Source: Chrysopilus asiliformis
Taxonomy: Eukaryota; Arthropoda; Insecta; Diptera; Rhagionidae
Assembly: GCA_964034945.1 (NCBI GenBank)
Contig: OZ035963.1
Location: 48,687,032 to 48,751,031, forward strand
Reading direction: 5' to 3'
Length of the DNA stretch: 64,000 bases
Position 1 is the stretch's first letter. The number at the start of each line of letters is the position of its first letter. Shown piece by piece: positions 1 to 15,661 of this stretch. Below the pieces are notes generated by a model, which worked only from the letters and a program-made list of their open reading frames with translations, made no database searches and was not told where the DNA came from. The translations under genes and the position numbers were made by a program.

Positions 1-3
1 TAA

Positions 4-137
4 AGCCCAATTCAGACTAACGATCGCGATTACGATTGAAGCTTCTCGACGAATGAGATCAAAGCTTTCAACGATAGGAACATGAAAGCTTTGATCTCAT
101 TGGTCCAGGAAGCTTAATCGTTAGTCTGAATTGGGCT
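4..137. mobile_element. Foldback MITE, family A copy 1
   Basis: The two ends are reverse complements (AGCCCAATTCAGACTAACGA at the left, its complement at the right), with an inner inverted pair around CAAAGCTTTCA. The element is flanked by TAA on both sides (1-3 and 138-140), a 3-bp target duplication of the PIF/Harbinger type. A second copy lies at 35137-35266 and a diverged third near 63221-63440. There is no coding capacity. Superfamily assignment is inferred from duplication length only. Confidence 0.8.
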
Positions 138-181
138 TAAGTCTAACCCTTGGCCTTCATGGCTTTTCAATAACATTTGGG

Positions 182-551
182 CACAAACTAATCATAAGCA
201 GACTAACATTTTCATTCAATCCATTCTAGAACAAAATTGAATTTCTACTTCCAAAAAATAAATACCCATAGCAGCCACTCCAGCCGTAGCAGCCATGAGC
301 TTTTCCGCCAGTAGCACAATTAATTGAAAATAGCAAAAGAAAGACAAAATGCGATCAACAAAACGAACAGATTTATCGGACTTTTACTGCTGGAAAGCTT
401 GCATCACGAAGTCTTGTGCTGCTGGCAGAAAAGCTCATGGCTGCTACGGCTGGAGTGGCTGCTATGGGTATTTATTTTTTGGAAGTAGAAATTCAATTTT
501 GTTCTAGAATGGATTGAATGAAAATGTTAGTCTGCCTATGATTAGTTTGTG
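182..551. repeat. Long inverted repeat, 136-bp arms, 98-bp spacer
   Basis: The left arm 182-317 and right arm 416-551 are reverse complements with only a few mismatches, so a transcript would form a long hairpin. I see no target duplication or terminal motif of a known transposon. Read outward from the spacer, both arms encode the same cysteine- and glycine-rich peptide tail ending at the same stop, so this looks like an inverted duplication of a short coding segment rather than an ordinary MITE. Confidence 0.85.
349..507 (+). CDS. Small cysteine-rich ORF (52 aa), uncertain
   Basis: An ATG-started ORF of 52 residues has five cysteines, at residues 14, 18, 23, 32 and 38, separated by 3, 4, 8 and 5 residues, and is rich in Gly and Tyr in its second half. 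It starts in the spacer of the inverted repeat and ends in the right arm. The left arm encodes the same tail on the minus strand. There is no signal peptide in this reading, so if real it may be a terminal exon of a secreted peptide. The CxxxC and GC elements are loosely defensin-like, but the cysteine count does not fit the CS-alpha-beta pattern. I do not recognise the family. It may be chance coding in a repeat. Confidence 0.22.
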   Translation: MRSTKRTDLSDFYCWKACITKSCAAGRKAHGCYGWSGCYGYLFFGSRNSILF

Positions 552-2584
552 GTTTGGGTTTTTAGGAATGAGTTTTTTCATGGTTTAGTTTAAAACAGTA
601 AAAATCTAGCTTAATCCGAAAGGATTTTTTTTAGCTACGTAAGTGGTTTTAACCATAGACAAATAGGACTTTTACTTATTGGCATTTCACCTGAGTCTCT
701 CAACATAACACATAAACGTCATTCAGAATAAAAATTAGTCACCAAAGCTTATTAAATACATTTATTTTACAATAGATTAGAAACATGAAACAAAAAAAGT
801 TTTTAAAATATACACAAAAATTGGAAAAAAAAAACATTTAAAAAAATCATTAAAACTAGAAAACTGGAATGTTTAAAATTATACTTTTTCGTTAAATTTT
901 TGTTTAACTACTTGTCATTTATTATGTCTTAAACATATAATATTCGTAATTAATATTTTTTTATAATAAAAAATAGCTGCTCAAAAGAAAATCATATTTT
1001 TTATAATAAAGCTTTTGCGTGTTTTCTACATTTTTTTGCATAAACAGATTTAAAAAAGTGAGCACAAATTGAATGAGCATAATTCGTTGATAATCAGTCA
1101 ATATTATGGAAGAGAAATTCCTATTGGTTCATCGTTTATCATGGTTTCTTGTCGTTGTTTCGGTTTAAATTTTTTTTTACTGCGGATTAAAAACAGAGAA
1201 TTTAAAGAAAGTAAAATTAATTAACATTAATTAACACTAAATACTAAAACATAGATTAATCTTTTGTCATAATAATTATGGAATTAGAATAGAATTACGG
1301 ATAATCAAAACAAATTATTGATTAAGACTGAAGTTTTTTTTTACATTTTTTTTACTTTCTATTCTAGTAAGAACTGTGGCATATCAAATACATTGCAAAT
1401 TTAGACACTTTTCCTTCTACAAAAAGTTTTTTAAAGAATCTTTATTTGTTCTTTTTTTATTAGTTTTGTTTTGCAAATATAAAAGGATGGTTTGGCTGTC
1501 TATAAAAATCACATAATGCGACAACGCAACACACTTGATAAGCCACAGGTCCGTTTTTCCTTCAATTAGGAATAAAATCTCTAAAACTGAGAATATCCTT
1601 GATATAACTATTAATTAACACAACAAAATAAACACTAAAAAAATATTGTAAAAACAAGCATTACATATTATTGTAGAATCAATTGATTTTTTCGTTTAAT
1701 ACTAAAATATTTGTAATAATAATATTTTTTAATACTTAAATAAATAGATTTTAATTATTTTCATTCATTTTTGCTCTTAATATTGCTTAAATGTATTCGT
1801 TTTATAAATGCTTTTCATAATAATCGGTTTTAAAAAAAAAAATCATGCGTTTTTAATTAAAACAAGACATGGAGGCATTTTTATCAATGTATTTAAGTGG
1901 TTTTTCTATCAAAAATCGTTCGGAATTTGGAAATATTTTTTTTATAAAATGGATTTTTAATCACTTTTTGTGGTATATTAAAGCGATTTCTGTCTTTCAA
2001 TCGTGTTACTTAAGTTTTGTAAAATTAATTGCTAAAAATGCTTGAATATTTTTAAAAAGGCACAAATTTACGTTTAAATTCAATTCAAAATACTATCAGT
2101 TAACTGTTTTTCGTTCGTCTTTTCATTGAACATTTTTATCGGTCTAAAATTTATCAAAATACAAGCAGTTTGTGGTCAAAGTCTTATGCTTCGTCTCCGG
2201 TGAAGAAAATTCACAGAAGTTTTGCTCTCGGCGACACAATTTACTAAAATTCACATCGCGAAGTTTTTTTTACAGGAAAAAAACATCAAGTTTACAAATG
2301 TTGGGTGTTTATAATTGCCAAGTGATTCGTCGATAGCAAGACTTCTGCGATCTTCAGTAGTTTTCCAACTCTAAACATGGATTCTAAGACCCCCAAATAA
2401 AATCTTTTTGCAATTTAACACCCACTAACAATCTGTTAGACCGTGACCACAAATGACACAAAACTTCAACTAAAAACGCAAAAATGCTAAAAGAAATTTT
2501 AAAAAATATAAAGAAAAAATGTCATTTGTAAATTGTGTCATTTTGGAGTAAGTAATGTCGAATATCTTTGCCTTCAAGCCGTAA
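552..2584. other. AT-rich intergenic stretch downstream of mbt
   Basis: About 2 kb of very AT-rich DNA with homopolymer runs and no ORF of note. The mbt 3' UTR must lie at its right end, because transcription of mbt runs leftward from 2585. I see no transposon boundary and no RNA gene. Confidence 0.6.
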
Positions 2585-7522
<4,938 letters not shown>

Positions 7523-9417
7523 TTTCTCTTTCCGTGCGAGACTCACTGTCGCAAAAAACGGCACAATCTAATTAAATGTTTTTTATCGAAAATCAGCAGC
7601 AACTTGTCAAGAGGAAATCATAACTTTCACTTAATTGGGGCTCGGCCACTGTGGCTGGTAGCTATTCGCTAACACGCACTGCACTTTACGCGACGCTAGG
7701 AATTAGATCGATAAAATTGGGTGTAAAAATCGACAAAACAAATACTAAATGCGAATTCTCGAACGAAGTTGGACGGAGAATAATGGCAAATGTTGGCCTG
7801 AAAGTTGTGACATTTCCGCCTGAAATTCTTAAGCACTACACGCGTAAATCCCAGCGATTTTCAGAGTATTTTTACAATTCACAGTTGCCGGAGGGTTTGA
7901 TGAACATTATTTAGGCACTTTTAGCTGGTTTTTAAAACAAAACAGTAAAAAATCAACGAAAAACGATAAAAACAGCCTCGCCAACTTCTTGGGCTGTCAT
8001 ATTTTCCGCGCAACTGTGTTGGTGTCTGTTGGCACAGCGAATTGCGTTAGGGTGTGTGAACTTTTGGAGAATGGAATTTCACTCATATTTTCGGGTCTTT
8101 TCGATTGTCAGGCAGTACTTGAACCGCATTTGATATCTTTTTTAAATTATCGATAAGAGAATGCCGAAAAATCGATTTAAAACTCTGGAAAACACGGTGA
8201 AGAGTCGTTTTTAACTTGAAGAAAATCTCTTTGGAATTTCAGATATTGCGTCTTCAACGTAGCTCTTTTGTTGCTGGCAAAAGGTTTGTTTTTGCCTAAC
8301 CACACTTTTCCCAACAAGCAACCATTCGGATAGCAAAAACTCCGCAGGGCTGAGTTGAAAAATTCAAAAATTCAATTTTTTCCATTTTGGTTCATCCATT
8401 TCCATTTTGGTTCATCCATTTCCATATCGTTTTTCAAATCGTATGGAAACTAACGACTATTTTTCAAAACCAAAACCAGCCCAACTGCCATTGGAAACAG
8501 GTGTTTACCTGGAGATGTTCAAGCTATAATACCAGTTAACTACCTGTTATCCTTGTGTTATTATGATTCAAATTTTCTTCATTCCTTTATCTGTACTTTA
8601 CTGTGGTTAACTTTACTCGCGTTTCTAAATGACGAATTTCAGCTGTCAAAGTTAACGATTGTGAAAAATGACGGCTAGGCTGAAATGTGTTCCCTTATTG
8701 GGTTGGGTTTGTCAAAGGTCAAACCGGTAATTGCTAAAGTTTTTAGATTTGGAACGCGATTTGGTTATTTTGACAATTCTACTCAAAAGTAGACTTTGTA
8801 TGAATGATTCGATGCTGCAAGCGAGTTTAAATACGTGTATTTTTTTTAAAAAAGGCGAAAAATATTTCAAAAAATTGAAACAAAGAAAAAATACTCATGC
8901 AATTAGAATACTTTAAGTTAGGATTGAATACTCGCTTCCTTAATTACCTTGACATCTTTTGGATCTTCAGAAAATAAAAGTTTTATACTAAGGGTTCGAA
9001 TCTTAAAAAAAATCGTGATTTTTCTCTGAGATGTGAATCGGATTTTTTTTTTGAAAATTGCGCCTTTGATAGAAGAGAAGTATTATTGGGGATAGATAAA
9101 TAAATTTCGTGGAGTAATTTCTGAATGAAATTCGCGTAGTTCAAGAAAAAATCGCAAGTGTGAATGGAACCTAATTGCCATTTGAAATTTTTGTTTTTTA
9201 GAGGTGTTCTATGCTGGTAACATTAAAATATTTGTGATAATCTCGAGTTCACCTCGAGCTAAGGTCTTCTTGTGGTAAACTTCAAACAAAGTTTATTATG
9301 TAAAATTCGTGACTAGTTGAGTAATTCCCTTTGTTTAATATTACATTTTAAGTTTTAAGTATCTTGCAATGCCACGCAGTCAGTGACAAACGGAAATAGT
9401 CGATAAAACTAGCGATT
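7523..9417. promoter_or_regulatory. Divergent intergenic region between mbt and Coq8
   Basis: This 1.9 kb holds the 5' UTRs and promoters of both genes; I could not fix either transcription start. Visible features: a perfect tandem duplication near 8383-8424 (TTCCATTTTGGTTCATCCAT twice), and the right end of a dispersed MITE near 9030-9171 whose end GCAAGTGTGAATGGAACC is followed by TAA. A short ORF at 7651-7914 overlaps the mbt 5' flank and has no coding character. Confidence 0.5.
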
Positions 9418-12400
9418 ATGCAAAGGAGGCTCCAAGAGTTTTGGGGCATCATTCGCGGTGTCCAGCTGATTGTCAACGCGGGACGAAGGCACAATGAAGA
9501 ATACCTGAAACACCTTTGGGCAAATTCCAGTGTTAAACAAGTGGTAGACACGAATTTCACGGCTTGCCAGGAATGTGCCACGAAGGTTGTCAAGAATCCT
9601 TCGGAAGCGATGGACCAAGTTCAAGAATTTCTCAAGGAAACCTTCGAGAGGACTTCCGTGGTTGTTGAGGGAGTGCGGCAGTATAGCCAAAAGAGTCCAC
9701 GTGACGCGATTGCAACAACGGAGGGGGAATCGGTGGTAGTTAAAACAAAATTGTGGTTTTAGAAGTAATTTTTAATAAAGTAGTTTTTTCAGTATCCAAT
9801 GAATGTCACTGCAGGAGTACAATCCGGTGACGCTGTCACAATGGCTACTTTGCCCCCAATAAAACTAGATGCTGCCCATTTGGATATCTCCTCCATAACC
9901 CTGAAAGAACTTGAAGAAATTCTAAAAAAACAGAAGAAAAAGGATAAGAAGGGCACGGGCGAGCATCGATGGAAATCGCTGGAGGTACAGAAGGAAGAAC
10001 ATGCCGAAAAACACATAAAACCATCATCGGCAATGAGGAAAGACGAAGCGGAAGTTGAGAAAATCATGGATTATTTAGGCGGGAAGCAGAAAAGCAACAC
10101 CAGTTCCATCCCATCTTCAACAAATCCGTTGCCAGCACAAAAAGAGTCTCCTACAGCCACCGGAATAGAACTTCCGAAACTCAGCTCGGTAGCCAAACAG
10201 CGAAAAGTGCCTGCATCTCGAATCAGTCGCATCGCGTCGTTTGGTGGATTGTTTGCTGGTCTTGGCTTGGGGACCGTGAATGAATTGACGAAGGGTGCTC
10301 TAGGACTGGGAGGCGCCAGTTCCATGAAGGAGGCGGTTTTTAGTCCGGCGAATACCGAACGCATCGTTGATACGCTTTGTAGAGTGAGGGGAGCGGCCTT
10401 GAAATTGGGACAGATTCTCAGCATCCAAGATGAGACCATAATTTCGCCGCAGATCGTGAAGGCTTTTGAGAGGGTGCGGCAGGCGGCCGACTATATGCCG
10501 GACTGGCAGGTGGATCGTGTTATGTCGGCAGAGTTAGGTGGGAATTGGAAGCAGAAGTTTGCTGGTTTCGATGAGAAACCCTTCGCTGCTGCTAGCATTG
10601 GGCAGGTAACATTTGAGATGAGAACTGTGGGATAACTGGGGATCGGAAGAGATTTTGTGGTCCTCTGAAGGTTGGTTTTAAAAAAAATGGGTCACAAAAT
10701 AATTGAACCGTTTAAAACCTAAATAATTGAAAACAATTTGAATCTTTAGCGGTTTCGCAAAAATTTTTTGTAGGAAGAGGGAGTGAGGGGTATGCAAAAG
10801 CACCACAGAATTAAATCTCGAAATTGTAATCAACGAAGAATGCCTCAAATTTGATCAATTTCAGGTACATCGAGGAGTTCTATCGGACGGCACTGAAGTG
10901 GCGATTAAAATCCAATATCCAGGAGTTGCGAAGAGTATTGAAAGCGACATTGATAACCTTGTGGGGATGCTCAAAGTGTGGGACGTTTTTCCAGCTGGTT
11001 TTTTCATCGATAATGTTGTTAAGGTGATTTCATCTGAGAGTTTCTTTCGCTTTTTGAAATTGAAATGTATTTCTATTATATTTTGAAGGTGGCGAAACGG
11101 GAATTAGTGTGGGAAGTTGACTACACTCGAGAGGGTGAATATACGGAGAAATATGGTGAGATGACTGCATCATATCCGGAATATTATGTCCCGAGAGTTA
11201 TTAAAAAATTATCCACTAGAAGCGTTTTGACTACAGAACTTGTCCCTGGCGTTCCACTGGACAAATGCTTCGAATTGAGGTGATTTTTTTAAATTTTTTT
11301 TTATGTTTTTTTTTTTGTCGCAGGCCAACTTTTGGAGAGGTTTAAGACATATGACGAAAACTGTATATTTTGATGGGTAGATCACTGATTTGAGGCACTA
11401 CGTATGAAATTGTTAAAACCCAATCGAAATCTTTCTAGAATTTCATAATATTAAGCCGGTTGGGAGTGGGGTCAAAAAATCAGGGAGGGAAAGTATATAT
11501 TCTAGAGAAGACCTTTTTATCGGCCACATATCTAAGGGTCGAAACCTAATAAAAATCCTTTTGGTGCTTTCGGAGATATCAGGAGCGGGGCTAGAAAGCA
11601 GAGAGAGGGTGAGATTGATTTAATGAGCGAAAAGTTTTCTTAAGACATGGCTTATGCGAGAGTCAAAACCGCGAGAGTCAAAATTGCGTTAAAATTACAG
11701 GAGATAGCAGAGGATTCACAGAATAGGGAAGGAGTGGGGGGGTTGATTTGATTTATAAGGAATTTTTTTGGAGCCACGATCTATCTAATAGTGAAGATTT
11801 GATCAAAATTGTTTAAAGCTTTTGCGAAATGGTTATGAAAAGGGTTGAGGGAGATATGTTGGGTAAGTTTTTTTAGTGGCAAAAGCTTGTCTGAGACTCA
11901 ACTCAAAAAACCGGTTCCGAATCGCTTGAACGGTTCGAAAATTATCAGGCGAGAATCGGAAAAAAAGAGAGGCGGGGTGGAAGAAGTTTTTGAGTTTTTT
12001 TTAAATCTTGAGTTGATTTTTTTTTATTTATCTTCCAATTTCAGCTACGATGAGCGTAAATTCATTGCTTCGTCCGTACTTAAATTAAGTTTGCGTGAGT
12101 TGTTCGAATTTCAATGCATGCAAACGGATCCAAATTGGTCAAATTTCCTCTACGACTCGAAATCCCGACGACTAATGCTGATTGACTTCGGATCGACACG
12201 GTTTTATTCGAGGGAATTTATAAAAAATTACAGACAAGTACGAATTTGTATTAAAACTATGAGATTATTAATTTTTAATCTGATTTCAGGTTATAATAGC
12301 AGCAGTAAAAGACGATCGTGATGGCGTTTTACGAATTTCCCGGGAAATGGGATTTTTAACTGGCTACGAATCGAAACAAATGGATGAGGCACACGTAAAT

Positions 12401-12758
12401 GCTGTAATGATTCTCGGGGAAATGTTTAGACATAAAGGGGAATTCGATTTTGGAAAGCAGGTTCGAAATTTTTTAATTTTTATTATTTTTTGTTTCGAAA
12501 AAGTCAACAACTTTACTGAAATTCAACTTTTCTCCAAATATTTGTTGATTTTTATTTTTATTTTAAATTTATTTCCAGCAAACAACAAAAAAAATCGCAT
12601 CCTTAGTCCCGACAATGGTTGCCCATCGATTATGTCCACCGCCAGAGGAAATCTACTCAATTCATAGGAAACTCTCTGGGATTTTCCTTCTATGCGCAAA
12701 ACTCAATGTAAAATTTGCTTGCTATCCGCTATATGAAGAAATTGTATTAAAACCATAG
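9418..12758 (+). CDS. Coq8: COQ8 / ADCK3-type atypical kinase-ATPase
   Basis: Mitochondrial UbiB-family protein that supports ubiquinone biosynthesis as an ATPase/chaperone of the CoQ complex. Seven exons: 9418-9735 (donor 9732 is equally possible), 9793-10605, 10865-11023, 11089-11279, 12045-12237, 12290-12460 and 12579-12758. All phases close, giving about 674 aa against about 647 for human COQ8A. Exon 2 has a lysine-rich linker, then the family signature [11 protein letters not shown] near residue 310 and the alanine-rich AAASIGQ loop that replaces the normal glycine loop. Exon 3 gives [11 protein letters not shown], exon 4 [13 protein letters not shown], and exon 5 QTDPNWSNF and LIDFGSTR with DFG Asp near 541. 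A poly(A) signal AATAAA lies at 12916-12921. No defects seen. Confidence 0.95.
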
Positions 12759-13192
12759 TTTTTTTTAAAAGCATGGTAGAGAGTATTTTTGTGAATGTTA
12801 TTTAGAAAATGTTTTCAAATGTAATTTCATTATTTTTTGAAATTGGGGCCTTTGCCGTAAGATCATAGTTTTAGAATTGGCGTCAGCGTACAATTTTTGT
12901 AAAAAAAAAGTTGAAAATAAAAAAAAATGAAGTTTTTCTTTTTACCACAAGTTTAGATAAGGTTGCGGCTTCACTGCCATTTTAGAGTCAATTTGAAGCT
13001 TTCAGCAGTGTGCGGTATTTAGGGACTCCGAAAGAACGGTCTCATAAAAAATGTGTTGATGGTTTTTGGCTAAAAGGCTCTTAAATTTTTGGTCATAGAT
13101 AAAAGAAAACGATGGTTTTACAGCCATATTGTCTTTCTCACCTCATCTGAAGTTCACCCAATTCTGAATTTGGTATTGTGTATCTCACTTGG

Positions 13193-13328
13193 ACCATGTT
13201 TAGACACGGTTGAGGCATGAACATGGGACTGAACGAAAATGTCGAAAGGGAAGTACGGGACCCTTTATCATCATTTCCACATTTTCGTTCAGTCCCATGT
13301 TCATGCCTCAACCGTGTATAAACATGGT
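13193..13328. repeat. Short foldback element
   Basis: The left arm 13193-13242 and right arm 13279-13328 are nearly perfect reverse complements (outer end ACCATGTTTAGACACGGTTG), with a 36-bp loop. No other copy seen in this window. Confidence 0.75.
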
Positions 13329-13885
13329 CTTGGAGCTAGAGGACCTCGCAAACGTTTGTTGCTTTTCTTTGCGATGTTATTAACAGGCAATAGAAAAATA
13401 AATGCTTTTTACATTTTCTACAGGCACATTCTGTAGTCAAATACATGACATATCAATTTTTTTTATTAATAAACAAAAAAAAGGAATAATTGTTGCCCCA
13501 AATTAGAAGAATAACACCAGACTGTCGATTCTTTCGACTTGAACCATGCAATGTAAGTAAAAAGCAAACAAATGAATCTGAATTAAAGTAAAATATTTCA
13601 GGTTTATGTAGGAATTTCGGCCCAATAAAGGCCGGAATACAATTGGCCCGACACAACATTTATTGCGATAGATTACAGCGACAATGTTGTCCCCACATAC
13701 AATTACGCACGCTTTGTTGTTCTAAACGTCACTTGATTTTAATTTCATTTTGACGCTTGGACCGTTAGACGTATATAATATTTTAAAAATGTAATATGTG
13801 GCAAATCGCTATCTATTGTCATACATAATAGGAATGTGAATGTAAGCAACACAGCATACGCGCTATATTTCCTAATACTTTCTTT

Positions 13886-14204
13886 GGCTGCGTTCAGACG
13901 TGGTTGAAACTGGTTGAAATCAACCGAGTTACTCTAGGTGAAAAAACCTGCTTGCGTTCTCACGTAGTGTTTTTCAACTTTTGCGCTGCAGTGTATTTAC
14001 ACATGCTATGTCAATGTGTGCATGTAGCAAGAAAAATTTTGTGAACCCCCACCATTGAACTCTATGTGTGTATGTGTTTTCAACCAAGTTCACCCGGCCT
14101 AGCCAGCAGGTGAATTCCCCGCATACACCCGATAGCGTCTGGCCAGTAAAATCGAGTGGAAACTTGGTGAAGTCAACCAGTTTCAACCTCGTCTGAACGC
14201 AGCC
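13886..14204. mobile_element. MITE family B copy 1 (about 320 bp)
   Basis: The ends are inverted (GGCTGCGTTCAGACG left, CGTCTGAACGCAGCC right) and flanked by TTT on both sides. A second copy in opposite orientation lies at 23054-23362, flanked by AAT. A 3-bp duplication and GG ends suit a PIF/Harbinger-type MITE. Both copies keep a 60-70 codon ORF, but this is shared repeat sequence and not evidence of a gene. Confidence 0.8.
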
Positions 14205-15553
14205 TTTAAGTGACGAAATTTAGATTTTATGACTTCCGCATTTCATTATGAATCAACCATGAAGTTTTGTCGGCGAGCTGGCCGACAAAAGTAAAATTCG
14301 AATCAACTTTTTACGACGACAAAGTAGGTTGGATTGATTGTATACGGAAGCATAGAATACTATGACTTTAAAATAAATGTTGTGTCTGGCCAATTGTAGT
14401 CCGGCCTTAAAAGTTTAAAATTAAATCTATTCATAACTTCTTTTACGTAATTTGTACACTCAGAGAAAAAAATTGGTTATATGGATAAAATCATTGTTAA
14501 ATTAACAAAAATTTATCCTATATCAGCCAAATATGGCGTAACTACGACTTTGAACCTATTCGTAACCTATGTAACAGTAAATCCTCAAAAAATTGATCTT
14601 TTGTGGATTTTTATTCTAAGTTTTTTCCCCAAAACCTCTAGCCGATTTTTTTCCAAAAACTCGAAACTTGAAGCTTTTGTTCCCGCCTCGAAAATATGCG
14701 ACTCAAAAAAATATACTGCTTTTTAATTACACATTTAGGAAACCTAAAATTTGACGAACTTTTTAAGAAACCAATCTGCGAGGGTCCTGGAACCTCGACG
14801 CCTTCCTCCGCCCCTCCCCCTTACCCACCTCCCACTCGACTCGTACACCACAAAAAAATGTGCTATTACTTAAATATTTTTATTAAATTCCAGCAAAATG
14901 TGAACTGCTAATGAAATTCTACAAATATAAAAAGAGATGATAATAATTAAAACTGGAGTAGCTATAAATCACGCATTAATTAAATACAGATTTATTATAA
15001 ATCACTCTGCCTAGGGGCAATAAACTGTTACAATTATCGATTTGATTTATACATACTTTGGAATGGGAAGTAATATAAAAAAGAATCATTTCACCTTTAA
15101 AAGGAAAATATTTGCACCTTTGTTTCTTTACGAAGTCATTTATTGGTTAATCGCCAGATGAAATCAACACTTTCCATTGTACTTGGCTTAATTATATTTA
15201 TATTTACATTAAATTTTAAGTAAAATATTTACTTAAAAACCAATTAAAGCACACGAAAAAAAAAATCAATTCAATCGTTATATTGCACCATCATATTTAA
15301 TAATCATGAATAAATTAATAACCAATAGTTTAACTTGAGATTACTATGATTTTACTTTGCCATTATTATAAAATTACTGAGATTTCCGACACAGATATGG
15401 GCATCAGTCTGACTAAGATGAAAATTTTCTAAGAATTTATTTGAATTAAGTCTGAACAGGTAAAAAGTCAGTGCAAAAGTTCATGAAATTTGCAATTCAA
15501 TTTTCAAGTGAAAAAAAATCACTTTTCCTGTTTTATTATTAGTAAATTTTTAC

Positions 15554-15588
15554 TATAAAATCAGATGATTTTCCTATAGATCTTCAGT
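15554..15588 (+). promoter_or_regulatory. TATA-Inr core promoter of Obp-a
   Basis: TATAAAA at 15554-15560 is followed by an arthropod initiator TCAGTC, with its A at 15586, 32 nt downstream of the first TATA base. This is the canonical spacing and predicts a 76-nt 5' UTR before the ATG at 15662. Confidence 0.6.
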
Positions 15589-15661
15589 CTAGCAAATCTT
15601 ATCGTTCAGAACAAACTTCTTACAAGTTTTAAGAAAATCTTAAATCAAAAGTTTATACAAA

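Larger units (their letters stand above)
12759..15661. other. Intergenic region between Coq8 and Obp-a
   Basis: Contains the Coq8 3' UTR with its poly(A) signal at 12916-12921, a foldback element at 13193-13328, a MITE at 13886-14204, and a short block near 14459-14530 that recurs near 53897-53955 (starting AGAGAAAAAATTGGTTATATG). The rest is AT-rich. ORFs in 13239-14911 are repeat-derived or chance. Confidence 0.6.

Noticed and set aside
8985..9005. GGTTCGAATC resembling a tRNA B box
   Set aside because: No A box at the right distance upstream and no cloverleaf pairing could be drawn; no tRNA called.
13974..14186. 70-codon ORF repeated at 23097 with nearly the same peptide
   Set aside because: Both lie entirely inside MITE family B, and the similarity is explained by the repeat.
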